Assembly (NCBI GenBank): GCA_026702845.1
Contig: JADCLS010000018.1
Coordinates: forward strand, 1-64,000
Source of the DNA: Candidatus Heimdallarchaeota archaeon
Lineage (GTDB): Archaea > Asgardarchaeota > Heimdallarchaeia > Heimdallarchaeales > Kariarchaeaceae
Direction of reading: 5' to 3'
DNA: 64,000 nt
Positions 44,757 to 55,284 of this stretch are shown in pieces (the first letter of the stretch is position 1; each line of letters begins with the position of its first letter). A model generated the notes under the pieces. It saw only the letters and a list, made by a program, of their open reading frames with translations, ran no database searches and was not told the DNA's origin. The position numbers and the translations under genes are program-made.

Positions 44757-47700
44757 TACGTAATGTGAAACTACTAGTTATGATGGTTCTCCTGCTGATG
44801 ATCAGCAGTGAGTTGGCTGTGAGTGGCCTTCCCGCTGAGGAAAACTCACAAATTGATTACAGTGAGTTCATGAAACTCTTTGATCAGAGCCAGATGCAAC
44901 CCGACGGACTTCCCTCTGATTTGATTGATACTCCACTATCCACCGCATATACAGATGATAATTACAATTACCCTGCAACACTGCGAGATAATGTCAATTC
45001 ATATACGCAGGTTTGGAATCCCTGGATCACCAGAGCAGGAGTACATGTCAGTGCTGTAAGCGAGGATGGAGATTTCATGGCAGTTGGTGGTGGCTATCTC
45101 GTTGATACCACTGTCCATATCTACCGATGGAATCTGGATACACAGGAATACGATAAAGTCTGGGAAGCAGGCTCGGGTATCATCAATGGTGACATCTATG
45201 ATATAGAATGGGCAGATCTGGATAATAATGGTCTTCAGGATATGGTGGTTGCATCAGCAGATGGGCACATTTACGTCTTTGAGCAGGCACATATCTATGA
45301 TCCCTTCACATCACTTGATTCTCGTTTTGATTTTGTATGGAAATCTGATAAGATGTTCCAGGTATCCAGTGTAGAGGTGGCAGATATAGATCTTGATAAT
45401 ATTCCAGATCTCATAGCTGGTGCTTGGGATAACAAGGTCCATGTATTTGAGTACACCCGACACTCTGGCTATCCATTTGCTGCAGAACACTGGATGGAAC
45501 TTGAGGAGAAGTGGGTATCGGATACCCTGGATGATAAGGTACAAGCTTTGGATTCAGGTGATATTAATAATAATGGCCTACCAGATGTGGTAGTGGGAAC
45601 TCTGTCTGGATCTATTTATATCTATGAGAATGATGGTATTGTTGTACCCACTGGCACTGGTGGAACGGCACCATTCCCCAATGATAATAACTATGCACCA
45701 TTATGGAATTCCTCAGGTAGATTTAGCCCTATTTGGAATATGATTGGCCACATAGAGATGGCAGAGCTTGATAGCACTCCAGGATCTGAGGCAGTTATCC
45801 TTGCCTGGGGTCAGGGAAGCTATGTATTGCATTATGATGCCATTGATGGCTTCTTCCTGGAACAGATGATCAAACCATTTGAGAGCTTCCAATATGAGGG
45901 TATGTATCCTCTTGATAACTGGGCTGATTTCATGCTATCGGCGACTAATGTCTATGCCGATGCCTCCCGAGTTGCATCAACTATACCTCCCTATGATCAG
46001 TGTACGGCACAGACGACAGAGCCCAATCTGGAAGGAATTTGTTACCTGGTGAATTCCAATTCTGGTGCCACTGATGCACCTGATGGGATTTACTCCAGAT
46101 TTGTATCCAATGGTACTTATGGTGCAGAAGCTATTTGGAATATTGGTGTGGGAGAGGAAATCGCCACCAATGCCAATGATGCACCTGATGTCTATCTCCT
46201 CATGAAATTAGGCCATGCAGTGCCCAGTGAGTGGAGAATCTCAGTATCCAATGATCTGAATAGATGGTACTATGCCAATCAATCACAATTATCAGTGGTT
46301 AGTGGACCCTCAGGTTCTGCACTTGGAATTGATTTTGATCCATTATTTGCATTGAATCAGTTAACCAAAGCCAGATACATCAAGCTTGAACTCATTCCTA
46401 CTACAAATGGTTATACCAGAGAGATTGATGCCATGGTTATTCCCTATGTTGCTCGTCCACTTACTCTAGCAGTATCTGCTACAATTGATGAATTATACTT
46501 TGATTACATTGATCGTGTGGTGAATAACAACAAGGGTAATCGAATCATATTCGGAGGAACTGATGGTAGATTGATGGTGTATAGCTACGAGGCGATTGAT
46601 AGTATTACCTACAGGAATCCAGCATCGATCATGCAATACTTGAATTTTGATAAATCTTCATACAACATTAGACTTCCTGTCTATTCTGAGACTTGGGATT
46701 CCTATGTCAATGATTTCTACAATCTAGGTGAGACCATCTGGAGTATTCAGAGTACCAGTAAACGCACCTTCATCCCCTCGTGGAGATATATTACTGGTTG
46801 GGCAAATAGCCCTGATTTCTCAGCTGTTGATTATACAGGAGCTGAACGAATACATCACCTCAGTTTACAGGATCTTACCTATCTCTCAGGTAATGAAGTA
46901 GTAGTTACTTCCAATTCCACGGGAGATACTCATAGAATGATGATTTATGACCAATATTACAAGAAGATGGATCTAGCAGCAACTAACTACTACTTTGGTA
47001 ATATTAACTCGTATTACGCTACAACATCTGCCAGCTATGGTAGTAAAATCATTACCAGTGTATTTGGTGAATTTGATAGTGATGTCCCGGGTAATGAATT
47101 GATAACAATTCCTTGGTATCAGAATCCATTAACCTTGAATTACACCGATAAACCCTACGATGCAGAGCTCTTTCCTAGACTCTGGATGGGTGGACTGCAG
47201 GCAGGATCACCTTTTGGATTGTCTTCACAATCATTTGGAGGAGATGCGGGTGTTATTGAGGATTCATCCAAATTACTCTATGGATTTCTTGATGAATCAG
47301 ATACTTATCCCTCAGGCTATGCGGTTGATATCACTGGTGATGGATTAACAGATCTGGTGTTATCAAATGGCAGATTAGCTCTCATGAAAAATGTGGGATC
47401 AGCATCATATCCATTATTTGAACTTGATACTGAATTTTTCGAAGAGCTCAATGAGATTGTCACATCTCAGCCCATATTCTCACCACAATTCTGGGATTAT
47501 GATCGTGATGGAGATCTGGACATCATGTACAGTTTTGGTATTGATACAACAGCAAAACAACGCTATGGATTGAATTTCTATCGTAATGATGGCACTGATG
47601 AGGATCCTACATGGGAGAGGACTACAGAGATTGTATCCAATCCCACGTTAGCTGGTGGAATGAGGGCAAATGAATTCACCTATGGATTTGTCGAGATCTC

Positions 47701-50700
47701 ATCATCAGCACGAACCTCAGCTACAGCACTATGGGTTTATAGCCCGGTGAATAATCATCTACGTAAACTCCATGGTGAAACTGAATATCAATCATCATTT
47801 ATGATAGGAACCAATCCTGAGGTGATGAAACTAGAGGTGAATAAATTGGTATCAGAACCCAACTATATCAATTTTGGATATACCATAACCGAATCATGGG
47901 CTAACACTAAAGAATTCACAGATTGGACCTTATCTATGACAACAGGGAAGCTGGATAATGATAACAATAATGAGATTATCGTATCTGATTTTGATAATAA
48001 TCTCTACGTGTTTGAGCATCTGACAAATAATACCTACAAACGGGCATTCAAATCCCATAATCTCAACCATACTCTTGATACTGAGAAATCACCCTATAGA
48101 TTCCAGGATCTTGAAGGAATTGACGGATCCTTCACCAAGATAATTTTTGATCATGGTAATCTCCTTGCAACGGGGATTGATGGAGATCAGGATGATAATC
48201 TAGAATTTATTGTCACTGCTGCTCAATCAGTATATGTATTTGAGGCCACAGGATTCAATGATGAGTATCGACTCATGTATGAGACAGATATGAGTAAGAT
48301 TGAAGATGCCAATGGTAATTACTTTGCCTTTGATACTTTCTCTGCCATCTCGGTGACTTCAGATTTTGATGGTAGGGGACCGATGATTGCCCTAGCTGCA
48401 AATAATCTACTATTTCTGCTAAGATACGATCCAGCCGTTGGTTGGGTGGAATCATTCCAGGGAATGGATGGCATAGCAGGAGCGGATGGCATTCTTGGCA
48501 ATCCAAACTACGATCCATCCATCGAGATCAGTACTTTACTCTTTGCAGATCTCAATCAAGATTCAAAGACTGAACTCTGGATAGGTGGAAAGAATACAAG
48601 CACCTTTACTGATAATGCATTTCTAGTAGCAGTGGAATCTGAATACGGCAACTACCATCAGGTCTATGCCTTCCCCCAGATGCTGACACAAAACAACGTA
48701 CTCAATGATATGGAGATCTCGAATGATATGGATCGCGATGGTAAGTTGGAATTGGTGATAGCTCATAAATTCGGTGTGGATATCTGGGAGATAGATGCTG
48801 CTCCTGGTTTTGCATTACATAGAATTGAGATCATCTCCTCAGATCCCTCCTACGGTTCCAATACATTACAGCCAACTTTCGGTGAACAGCAATCACCTGA
48901 TGGATTGGCTAGTCATAGGCATGATATGTTCAGGTTAAGTAATGGACAGTATGTGGTTGTATATGGTAATGAGACTAATGGCTACAGGGATTATATCGCA
49001 CCATTTACTGGTCAGGATCAGATAGGAGTGTTAAGGTATGCTCTGACTGATGATCCCTCGGATATAGGTGCCATGGGTACCCAAAATAGGGTATCTACTG
49101 AGACCTTCACCTTGGATCTATCTGTCAATACATTCACTGATCCTTATTGGAGTTACACGCATCGATTGTGGTATGAAACTGAGCCTTCTATTACTCAGGC
49201 ATCAGATGGGTTCTATATAGGTTGGATCGCATATTATAAGGTCTACAGTGGTGGAGTTCCAGTAAATGGCTATTTTGCCACTTCACAGAGATATATGCTT
49301 CAGAAATTTGATCTTTCAGGAAATAAAGTGGGAACAAGTAAGTCACTACTCGGTAACTATCCACTCTTCTCAACTCTGTTAACAGGTCCTGCTTTATCTG
49401 TAGATCCATTCCAAACCAGTAGGATAATGTATAGTTTCATGTACTATAATAGAGCATACAATTTCTTCGTGTACATCGATGCTGGAGATGCCTTGCAAAC
49501 ACAGTTGCAACAATATAGTGAAACACTGGGCTTGGAGAACTTCTACGTTCATTCTCTAGATCTAGTTACAAATCCAAGTGCATTGAGCTCACAGATCAAC
49601 AGTTATGGAATTGTATTCTCAGGGTACTCAACCAACTCCAGCTACAAGATTAATCAGCTATTTTATGCCTCCTATGATGAAAATTATCAATTAGAAGGTA
49701 TTTACAAATTCCACAGGAACAATGTAGTTGAGATTAATCCCAGTGCGGAGATGACACAAGATGGAAAGATCATGGTGATGTACGAGTCCCAGAGTAATGG
49801 CCAAAATAAATTGGCCACTGCATATTCATCAAATAATGGTCGTATATGGTCAGATGATTACGCATTGAATACACAAAATCCATATCTAAGAGAAATAGGA
49901 ACTAACATATTTATCACGGATAATGATGCCTATGCCTATGCTCGTTTATTCTACAGACCAAGAATTGCACTTGATGGTAATGGAGGTATTCTCTATCAAT
50001 TTGTGGATCGGTACCTGATCCTTCAGGGAGCTGATCCGGATTACACTTCTAATCCTTATAATCTCTTTACACTGAATTTCTATTTTGCTACACAGCTATT
50101 TGTTGGTGGAATGAACCGAACCACCTGGTACAACTACGATTCTATCACAGAAGTATCCAGTATTGCATTGGGAGATTCTGATAGAGATAATCGACAAGAA
50201 ATTCTAATCGGACATAAATCCAAGGTTTCTTTACTTGAGCTAAATTCACAAAAGGATGGATTTACTACTCATTCACAAAAGTGGCAATCTCAGGAGTATG
50301 ATAGAACAGTTGGTTCTGTAGCAATCTTTGATGCTAATGGAAATGGATGGCCTGAATTGATTTTCTCTGTTCAGGGAGGTGATGTGTTCGCTTTTGAAGT
50401 CTCAGATACAACTCAGGTACCGGCTGGAGATGTATTGATATCAAAGAATGATACAGTACTAGGAGTAAATCGGATACCTGGTCTGAAAAGTACTGAGAAC
50501 CTAGTGGCTGATACCAATGCAGATGGTAAACCAGATCTTATCGTAACTTCTGAAGACGATGGTGATGGTATACTTCGTTGGAGTATAGATGAAGATGATT
50601 TAATTGATAGCTATTCCATGTCTGGGCAAACTACCTATGCTTACACCTTTGATGATAGTAGAGGTAAATCTATTGTAGTCATCTCAGATCATCACCTACG

Positions 50701-52960
50701 AGTATTCAACAGCACCATGGGCCTACTAAACGAGATCACCGTGGATTTCACCTTCAAATATCATAATAATTTATTATTTGATACAACAGGTGATGGACTG
50801 GATGAATTGCTAATTTTAGGACCAACTCAGATGCTGATTGTCAATCCTGTGACTGGAAGCCTCATACAAATATTGGATATTGGTGGAACAGTGGATTCAC
50901 ACTTCTTTGATTTGATTTACCATCGATTTAATGGTAAGGACTATCTAGGATTCAGAGATTCAGACTTTTCAACCTATCATACATTCAAATTATTTGATTT
51001 GAGTGGGAATATACTAGCAGAGTATGATCTACCTATTCAGGGTGGCTATGATACTACTAAGGTCACTTTAGGTGACTTTGATGATGATGCAAAGGTGGAG
51101 CTTGCACTATCAATTATAGATACATCTGGTCTTTCCAGTCTATATGTATATAATCTCGATAGTAAAGATTTGACCGAACCTGAGAATCTCATGGCAAATA
51201 TCACATTACCTGTACGAGGAACAATTCTACGTGCACCTGTAATCATGTATGCACTTGATATTGATAATTTCAAAGGCGAAGAATTGATACTAGCTATTGC
51301 GGATATTGATCAATCAATCATTTCAGAGCTTAGTGTTCCATTCTCAGCAGTATCTGCAATCATGGTGGTGGATATCATGACTGAAACTGTAAGGTGGGAA
51401 CGAACCTTTGCAAACGTATTGCTCAATTATGAGATCACCAATTTGAATGATATTCCCATTATCATGGCATATGTCGAGAATGAGGGTGTCTACGGTTTAT
51501 CGTTAAGTGGCAAAGATCTATTCTGGGTTAGAAGTACAGATCATCCGGTCTCTGCATCAATTTATGATGATACCTGGATTGCAGTGACTGATTATAATGG
51601 CCAGACAATGATATCAGAATTTACTGGTATTGTATCACATGTGAAGGGAATTATTACACCCCAAGACTATGTGGTTGCATCTAGAACTACACAATTCTAT
51701 GATGGATCTGTCTCCATGACCCTGAACACTGTTGATGTAACTGGAAACAATGCAGATGATGTCTTTGTCGGCTTCAATAATGGAACTATGGCCCTGCGTA
51801 ATTATGAACTAGGTGAGTACTGGAGGTTGGATATAGATGATTTCTCATCCATATACAGTACTGGCCTGGAGTATTCCAAGAACAGGTATGGATTAGCAGT
51901 TACTGTATTAGATAGATTACTTGTCTTTGATCGTATCACATCTAATTTGGTCTTAAATGCTAGTAGTGACATAGGTGGAAACATTATCTCTCTGATCGCC
52001 TTTGAATCCAATGGATATGATGTACTATTGATCCAGACTGATACCAAGAAGCTCTCGATTTTCGATGCAAGTAAGGGTAGATTCACCTGGAATTCAACAC
52101 AAACACTTCTATATTCACAACTTGAAACGGGTAGATTTGATAAGGATAATCCTAATCGTATCACTCATATCATTGGTCTGGGTCAGGATGGTGAAACATA
52201 TCTAATTCCAATGCCAGATACCCTGCTGAGTGGAGGTAAATTCCCATCAGCAACTACTGGATATTGGGTAGACCTAGTTGTGAAGAAGCAGGAACTAACC
52301 TCAGTCTATATGCTATCCGATGATGGTGAATTATTGAAAATGATATGGCACGCTAATGGATCAATTTCAACCTATTCATTGACAGAAATCTCAGATTCCT
52401 GTCTTAGTTTAGATGTATATGGAGATTCAGTAATGATTACCACTACAGAGGTAGGAATAATAAGGGTGGAGGATACAGGTAGTAGCTTCACTATTGATCA
52501 CATTATTGCTCTCAATTATGCAGGTCATCTGGATAACCAACTTTTGGATACTGATAATGATGAGATTTACGAGGAGTTAGTAATCATGGGAAATCAACTT
52601 GCTATATTTGATTCCAATGGAGATATAGTAGAGACTCACTCATTCTCCTCTCCAATTGATCAGCTACTTATCTGGACACCAGATGTATCAAATGCGGTTG
52701 CATTCCTCGCTATACTTGCTGATGGTAATGCAGAGATTTCAGATCCTAATGCACGTGTTCTGGGACAATTTATTGCTCCACTCCAAGGTTCTATAGAACT
52801 AGAAGAGCCACGTGAGGAAATGACAATTATCACACCGATTGCTACTTGGACTGAGTATATTGTAGATAATGTGGAAAAAGCAGATTTTAGGTGGGTTCTA
52901 TTACCGCTGGTATTTGTCTGTGTGAATATTCTTCTCAAAAGAAAAATGATCATTAAATAG
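44753..52960 (+). CDS. Giant FG-GAP/VCBS propeller surface protein (2,735 residues)
   Basis: A secreted, membrane-anchored protein. The signal peptide (MIRNVKLLVMMVLLLMISSELAVSG) is followed along almost the whole length by integrin-like FG-GAP/VCBS repeats. Examples are DLDNNGLQDMVVASADGHIY, DINNNGLPDVVVGTLSG, DMDRDGKLELVIAHKFG and DANGNGWPELIFSVQGG, each with an Asp-rich calcium loop before a beta hairpin. A discoidin-like insert lies near 420-570 (DAPDGIYSRF to ARYIKLELIP). Near 1370-1800 there is a BNR/sialidase-like or YncE-like part (AYSSNNGRIWSDDYAL). A single membrane helix and KRKMIIK end it. No PGF-type signal is present. It is co-translated with the TSP3 protein. Together they look like a calcium-dependent adhesion complex. 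At 8.2 kb with no frame break it is the largest gene here. Confidence 0.9.
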   Translation: MIRNVKLLVMMVLLLMISSELAVSGLPAEENSQIDYSEFMKLFDQSQMQPDGLPSDLIDTPLSTAYTDDNYNYPATLRDNVNSYTQVWNPWITRAGVHVSAVSEDGDFMAVGGGYLVDTTVHIYRWNLDTQEYDKVWEAGSGIINGDIYDIEWADLDNNGLQDMVVASADGHIYVFEQAHIYDPFTSLDSRFDFVWKSDKMFQVSSVEVADIDLDNIPDLIAGAWDNKVHVFEYTRHSGYPFAAEHWMELEEKWVSDTLDDKVQALDSGDINNNGLPDVVVGTLSGSIYIYENDGIVVPTGTGGTAPFPNDNNYAPLWNSSGRFSPIWNMIGHIEMAELDSTPGSEAVILAWGQGSYVLHYDAIDGFFLEQMIKPFESFQYEGMYPLDNWADFMLSATNVYADASRVASTIPPYDQCTAQTTEPNLEGICYLVNSNSGATDAPDGIYSRFVSNGTYGAEAIWNIGVGEEIATNANDAPDVYLLMKLGHAVPSEWRISVSNDLNRWYYANQSQLSVVSGPSGSALGIDFDPLFALNQLTKARYIKLELIPTTNGYTREIDAMVIPYVARPLTLAVSATIDELYFDYIDRVVNNNKGNRIIFGGTDGRLMVYSYEAIDSITYRNPASIMQYLNFDKSSYNIRLPVYSETWDSYVNDFYNLGETIWSIQSTSKRTFIPSWRYITGWANSPDFSAVDYTGAERIHHLSLQDLTYLSGNEVVVTSNSTGDTHRMMIYDQYYKKMDLAATNYYFGNINSYYATTSASYGSKIITSVFGEFDSDVPGNELITIPWYQNPLTLNYTDKPYDAELFPRLWMGGLQAGSPFGLSSQSFGGDAGVIEDSSKLLYGFLDESDTYPSGYAVDITGDGLTDLVLSNGRLALMKNVGSASYPLFELDTEFFEELNEIVTSQPIFSPQFWDYDRDGDLDIMYSFGIDTTAKQRYGLNFYRNDGTDEDPTWERTTEIVSNPTLAGGMRANEFTYGFVEISSSARTSATALWVYSPVNNHLRKLHGETEYQSSFMIGTNPEVMKLEVNKLVSEPNYINFGYTITESWANTKEFTDWTLSMTTGKLDNDNNNEIIVSDFDNNLYVFEHLTNNTYKRAFKSHNLNHTLDTEKSPYRFQDLEGIDGSFTKIIFDHGNLLATGIDGDQDDNLEFIVTAAQSVYVFEATGFNDEYRLMYETDMSKIEDANGNYFAFDTFSAISVTSDFDGRGPMIALAANNLLFLLRYDPAVGWVESFQGMDGIAGADGILGNPNYDPSIEISTLLFADLNQDSKTELWIGGKNTSTFTDNAFLVAVESEYGNYHQVYAFPQMLTQNNVLNDMEISNDMDRDGKLELVIAHKFGVDIWEIDAAPGFALHRIEIISSDPSYGSNTLQPTFGEQQSPDGLASHRHDMFRLSNGQYVVVYGNETNGYRDYIAPFTGQDQIGVLRYALTDDPSDIGAMGTQNRVSTETFTLDLSVNTFTDPYWSYTHRLWYETEPSITQASDGFYIGWIAYYKVYSGGVPVNGYFATSQRYMLQKFDLSGNKVGTSKSLLGNYPLFSTLLTGPALSVDPFQTSRIMYSFMYYNRAYNFFVYIDAGDALQTQLQQYSETLGLENFYVHSLDLVTNPSALSSQINSYGIVFSGYSTNSSYKINQLFYASYDENYQLEGIYKFHRNNVVEINPSAEMTQDGKIMVMYESQSNGQNKLATAYSSNNGRIWSDDYALNTQNPYLREIGTNIFITDNDAYAYARLFYRPRIALDGNGGILYQFVDRYLILQGADPDYTSNPYNLFTLNFYFATQLFVGGMNRTTWYNYDSITEVSSIALGDSDRDNRQEILIGHKSKVSLLELNSQKDGFTTHSQKWQSQEYDRTVGSVAIFDANGNGWPELIFSVQGGDVFAFEVSDTTQVPAGDVLISKNDTVLGVNRIPGLKSTENLVADTNADGKPDLIVTSEDDGDGILRWSIDEDDLIDSYSMSGQTTYAYTFDDSRGKSIVVISDHHLRVFNSTMGLLNEITVDFTFKYHNNLLFDTTGDGLDELLILGPTQMLIVNPVTGSLIQILDIGGTVDSHFFDLIYHRFNGKDYLGFRDSDFSTYHTFKLFDLSGNILAEYDLPIQGGYDTTKVTLGDFDDDAKVELALSIIDTSGLSSLYVYNLDSKDLTEPENLMANITLPVRGTILRAPVIMYALDIDNFKGEELILAIADIDQSIISELSVPFSAVSAIMVVDIMTETVRWERTFANVLLNYEITNLNDIPIIMAYVENEGVYGLSLSGKDLFWVRSTDHPVSASIYDDTWIAVTDYNGQTMISEFTGIVSHVKGIITPQDYVVASRTTQFYDGSVSMTLNTVDVTGNNADDVFVGFNNGTMALRNYELGEYWRLDIDDFSSIYSTGLEYSKNRYGLAVTVLDRLLVFDRITSNLVLNASSDIGGNIISLIAFESNGYDVLLIQTDTKKLSIFDASKGRFTWNSTQTLLYSQLETGRFDKDNPNRITHIIGLGQDGETYLIPMPDTLLSGGKFPSATTGYWVDLVVKKQELTSVYMLSDDGELLKMIWHANGSISTYSLTEISDSCLSLDVYGDSVMITTTEVGIIRVEDTGSSFTIDHIIALNYAGHLDNQLLDTDNDEIYEELVIMGNQLAIFDSNGDIVETHSFSSPIDQLLIWTPDVSNAVAFLAILADGNAEISDPNARVLGQFIAPLQGSIELEEPREEMTIITPIATWTEYIVDNVEKADFRWVLLPLVFVCVNILLKRKMIIK

Positions 52961-52999
52961 TTATCATCCTTCAACAATAAATAAATTTCATTTTAATCA

Positions 53000-53440
53000 T
53001 TAATTATTTTTTAACACTTCACGAATTTCCATTAGTGCTTTTCCAAGTAAATTTAATCCTTGATTTCTATGGCCCCAAATAAAGTCAGTGGGATTATCTT
53101 CATAGATTTCTTCATCTCCTGTCGATAGAAGCAACTCCTTCACCATATTTATTGAGAAAATTTCAGATAAAGAACCCTTATCATTACATCATACTTGATA
53201 TGTTCCCAGTCCCGTTTTTTGGACTTTGTGATGATAGTGATTTGCCAGTCTCTTGGCTTTGATTGGTGAATTAGATAGAATTATCTTTTGAAAGCAACTA
53301 ACATTTTCTCATGCTTTTTGGGCTTGGTAATAATGCTCAGATGATGTATAGATAATTCCATCTTCTTCAATAGCGATCCTATAAAAATTGGAGAATGCTT
53401 TATACTTAGGATTGGTGTCCCCATGAAAATAGATTGCCAT
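53000..53440 (-). pseudogene. Frameshifted NADAR (YbiA-like) domain gene
   Basis: Read on the minus strand from the ATG at 53440, the pieces give MAIYFHGDTNPKYKAFSNFY, YTSSEHYYQAQKA, SNSPIKAKRLANHYHHKVQK, RDWEHIKYDVMIRVLYLKF, ELLLSTGDEEIYEDNPTDF and IWGHRNQGLNLLGKALMEIR. This is the full order of NADAR motifs (FSNFY, SEHYxQAQK, SPxxAK, RxDWxxxKxxxM, LxxTGxxxIxE, WGxxxxGxNxLGxxLMxxR). Four single-base shifts break it, at A/T runs near 53316, 53287, 53216 and 53146: three losses and one gain. NADAR enzymes remove ADP-ribose from DNA guanine or cleave riboflavin intermediates. Because 6-8 kb neighbours have no such errors, decay is more likely than sequencing error, though homopolymer errors cannot be ruled out. 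The stop is TAA at 53000-53002. Confidence 0.85.
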
Positions 53441-53523
53441 AACAAGAATAAATTCCAAACAGCTAATGAGTATTTCCTTTGTCACGCAATAACGACAAAA
53501 AATATATTATCGACAAACCAGCA

Positions 53524-53940
53524 TTACCCAATGGGAAAATGAGAATCAAAACCTAGTAATTTGAGTGTTAAGTAGGAAATATACATCCAAAGGAGGAGAA
53601 CAGATACTGCTGCGATTTTGGGTCCCCAACCAGTGAATAGAGCCACATCTTCTCGTAATTCGATCATCGCTCGTACTTCTTTAATAACCTCAGCTGGAGT
53701 AATTTTAGCTACGAGCCACATCGTCAGGGGAATCATGAACAAATCATCCCAATGACCAAAAATTGGGATAAAATCAGGGATAATATCAAATGGACTGAAT
53801 ATATAGCTCAACAGGATGAATACTAATATCTTGGCTAATTTAGGTACTCGCTCATGTTTGAGTAATTCAACCATGAAGAGGATCTCACCCTTCCAATGTT
53901 TTGCATGAGCCTTCGTTCTCTCCTTAATTTTTTGAAACAT
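53524..53940 (-). CDS. YkvA family (DUF1232) membrane protein
   Basis: A 138-residue protein. The core YIFSPFDIIPDFIPIFGHWDD (given in part: SPFDIIPDFIP) is the hallmark of the YkvA/DUF1232 family, followed by FMIPLTMWLVAKITPAEVIKEVR. A basic N-terminal helix (KIKERTKAHAKHWKGE) precedes a hydrophobic stretch (about 35-55), and a second helix lies at about 106-130. The function of the family is not settled. The ATG at 53940 has both GAGGATC about 10 bases upstream and a TATA-like GTTTATTAC about 31 bases upstream. Confidence 0.88.
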   Translation of the reverse strand: MFQKIKERTKAHAKHWKGEILFMVELLKHERVPKLAKILVFILLSYIFSPFDIIPDFIPIFGHWDDLFMIPLTMWLVAKITPAEVIKEVRAMIELREDVALFTGWGPKIAAVSVLLLWMYISYLTLKLLGFDSHFPIG

Positions 53941-54010
53941 GATCTACGATCCTCGCATTATTGTAATAAACTCACGCCTTGAAATTATAAAATTTGCCTA
54001 TTTTTACAAA

Positions 54011-54352
54011 TTATTCAAGTGCTTGTCTCTCTATTCTCACAAGTTTGGACATCTCAATGATATATTGATTAATATCAGTTAATAGTGCCTTCTCATCATC
54101 ACTGATTTTGGCATCTTCATGGGCTTGTACTCTGCTATCAACATTTAATGCCTTGAGAATTCCTTCCACCTCATCTAGATCCTTGGTGGATAAACTATCT
54201 GGTTTGATAATAGCTTGCAGATCCCCAAGTTTACTCATAACAATTTTCAACAATTCATATTCATCATCGGAAACTTCTCCATCATCCATACTCCTCGTCT
54301 CCAAAGAATCAATACAGGTATCAATCAATTTATTCATTTCATCTGCAAACAT
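54011..54352 (-). CDS. Small acidic helical protein with EF-hand-like loops (second copy)
   Basis: A 113-residue cytosolic protein, helical and acidic. Two loops of the form DxxxSxDE, MDDGEVSDDEYELL (about 20-33) and HEDAKISDDEKALL (about 76-89), are separated by 56 residues, so the protein is an internal repeat of two similar halves. It resembles the protein at 29560-29916 in loop type and length. Calcium binding is possible but the loops are short of a canonical EF-hand. No Shine-Dalgarno site is clear at 54352. The ATG at 54337 (M6) is an alternative start. Confidence 0.65.
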   Translation of the reverse strand: MFADEMNKLIDTCIDSLETRSMDDGEVSDDEYELLKIVMSKLGDLQAIIKPDSLSTKDLDEVEGILKALNVDSRVQAHEDAKISDDEKALLTDINQYIIEMSKLVRIERQALE

Positions 54353-54522
54353 ACAGGTTGAATTTTTCTCTTCATTCTTTATCTCTTTTCCATGAAAGGA
54401 GTTCTAATACATCTTTTCTAAACTATTTTAACACAATGTGTGATGCAAAAAATAATTTATTCTCAATCATTCTTAAAACATAATCTCGTTACCTTCAAAT
54501 ATCGAACCTCTATCGTACTCTT

Positions 54523-55215
54523 GTGATAGGACTTCTTATCTCATTATTAGGCGTACTAGCTGAATTCTTGCGTCCAGTATTTTCTGATTACAGTCAAAAC
54601 GTATTTTATATTGCATCTATCCTAGTAAGTACAGGTGGGATCTTCTTTTACCTTAAAAATAGGGATTTTCTTAAGACAAAAATCAATGGGCCAAATCCAA
54701 CAAGATTTATGAAGTATATACCCATAGCAGCTGTACTTTGTACCATTGCAGATTTCGTGCTGCCACAGAATTTTATTTTCGGGATGTTGATTTTTTTAAT
54801 TGCTCATATTCTCTATATCTGGGCATTTACAGGGCTATTCGAATTTACTTTCATCCGTCGTAATGTATTAATATTGGTTGTATTCTTTATATTAGGAAAT
54901 ATCATATACTGGGGATTTTTATTCAAACCTGGTGAATTCATGGTTCTTGTCATCATTCCCTACATTCTGATTATACTCATTATGGTAGCAATGACCTTTA
55001 TGCATCTCTGGTCGGATAATGATGTAATTGTAAAAATCTCCCTTGCTCTGGGCTCAACACTCTTCTTGATCTCTGATTCCGTGCTAGCAATCAAGAGATT
55101 CGGTGATTACTTTGATGATTCACGGTATTTTGTGGGTAATACGTATATTCTTGCCGTATTCTTTATCATTCACGCCTTTTCTCTCTTAAAAATAGTTGAT
55201 AAGGAGAAAAATTGA
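54523..55215 (+). CDS. YhhN family membrane protein (lysoplasmalogenase-like)
   Basis: A 230-residue protein with eight membrane helices from a GTG start; upstream codons back to 54484 offer no normal start. The pattern matches YhhN/TMEM86: the motif around residues 69-75 (CTIADFVL, where the family has a GD pair), LIFLIAHILYIWAF (about 88-101), and GSTLFLISDSVLAIKRF with the conserved SD (about 179-195). TMEM86B hydrolyses the vinyl-ether bond of lysoplasmalogen. In an archaeon with ether lipids a different substrate is likely. The Ala-Asp in place of Gly-Asp is a change at a conserved site. The next membrane protein follows after 69 bases. Confidence 0.7.
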   Translation: MIGLLISLLGVLAEFLRPVFSDYSQNVFYIASILVSTGGIFFYLKNRDFLKTKINGPNPTRFMKYIPIAAVLCTIADFVLPQNFIFGMLIFLIAHILYIWAFTGLFEFTFIRRNVLILVVFFILGNIIYWGFLFKPGEFMVLVIIPYILIILIMVAMTFMHLWSDNDVIVKISLALGSTLFLISDSVLAIKRFGDYFDDSRYFVGNTYILAVFFIIHAFSLLKIVDKEKN

Positions 55216-55284
55216 TGATAAGCTAATGGATTATGCTATCATATATCAAGTATAATTAAAAAGGTGAAAAGATAAAAGCCAATT

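Noticed and set aside
53000..53440. Sequencing error as the sole cause of the NADAR frame breaks
   Set aside because: All four shifts are in A/T runs, which fits long-read error. However, neighbouring frames of thousands of bases with similar runs are intact, so decay is preferred. The option is not fully excluded.
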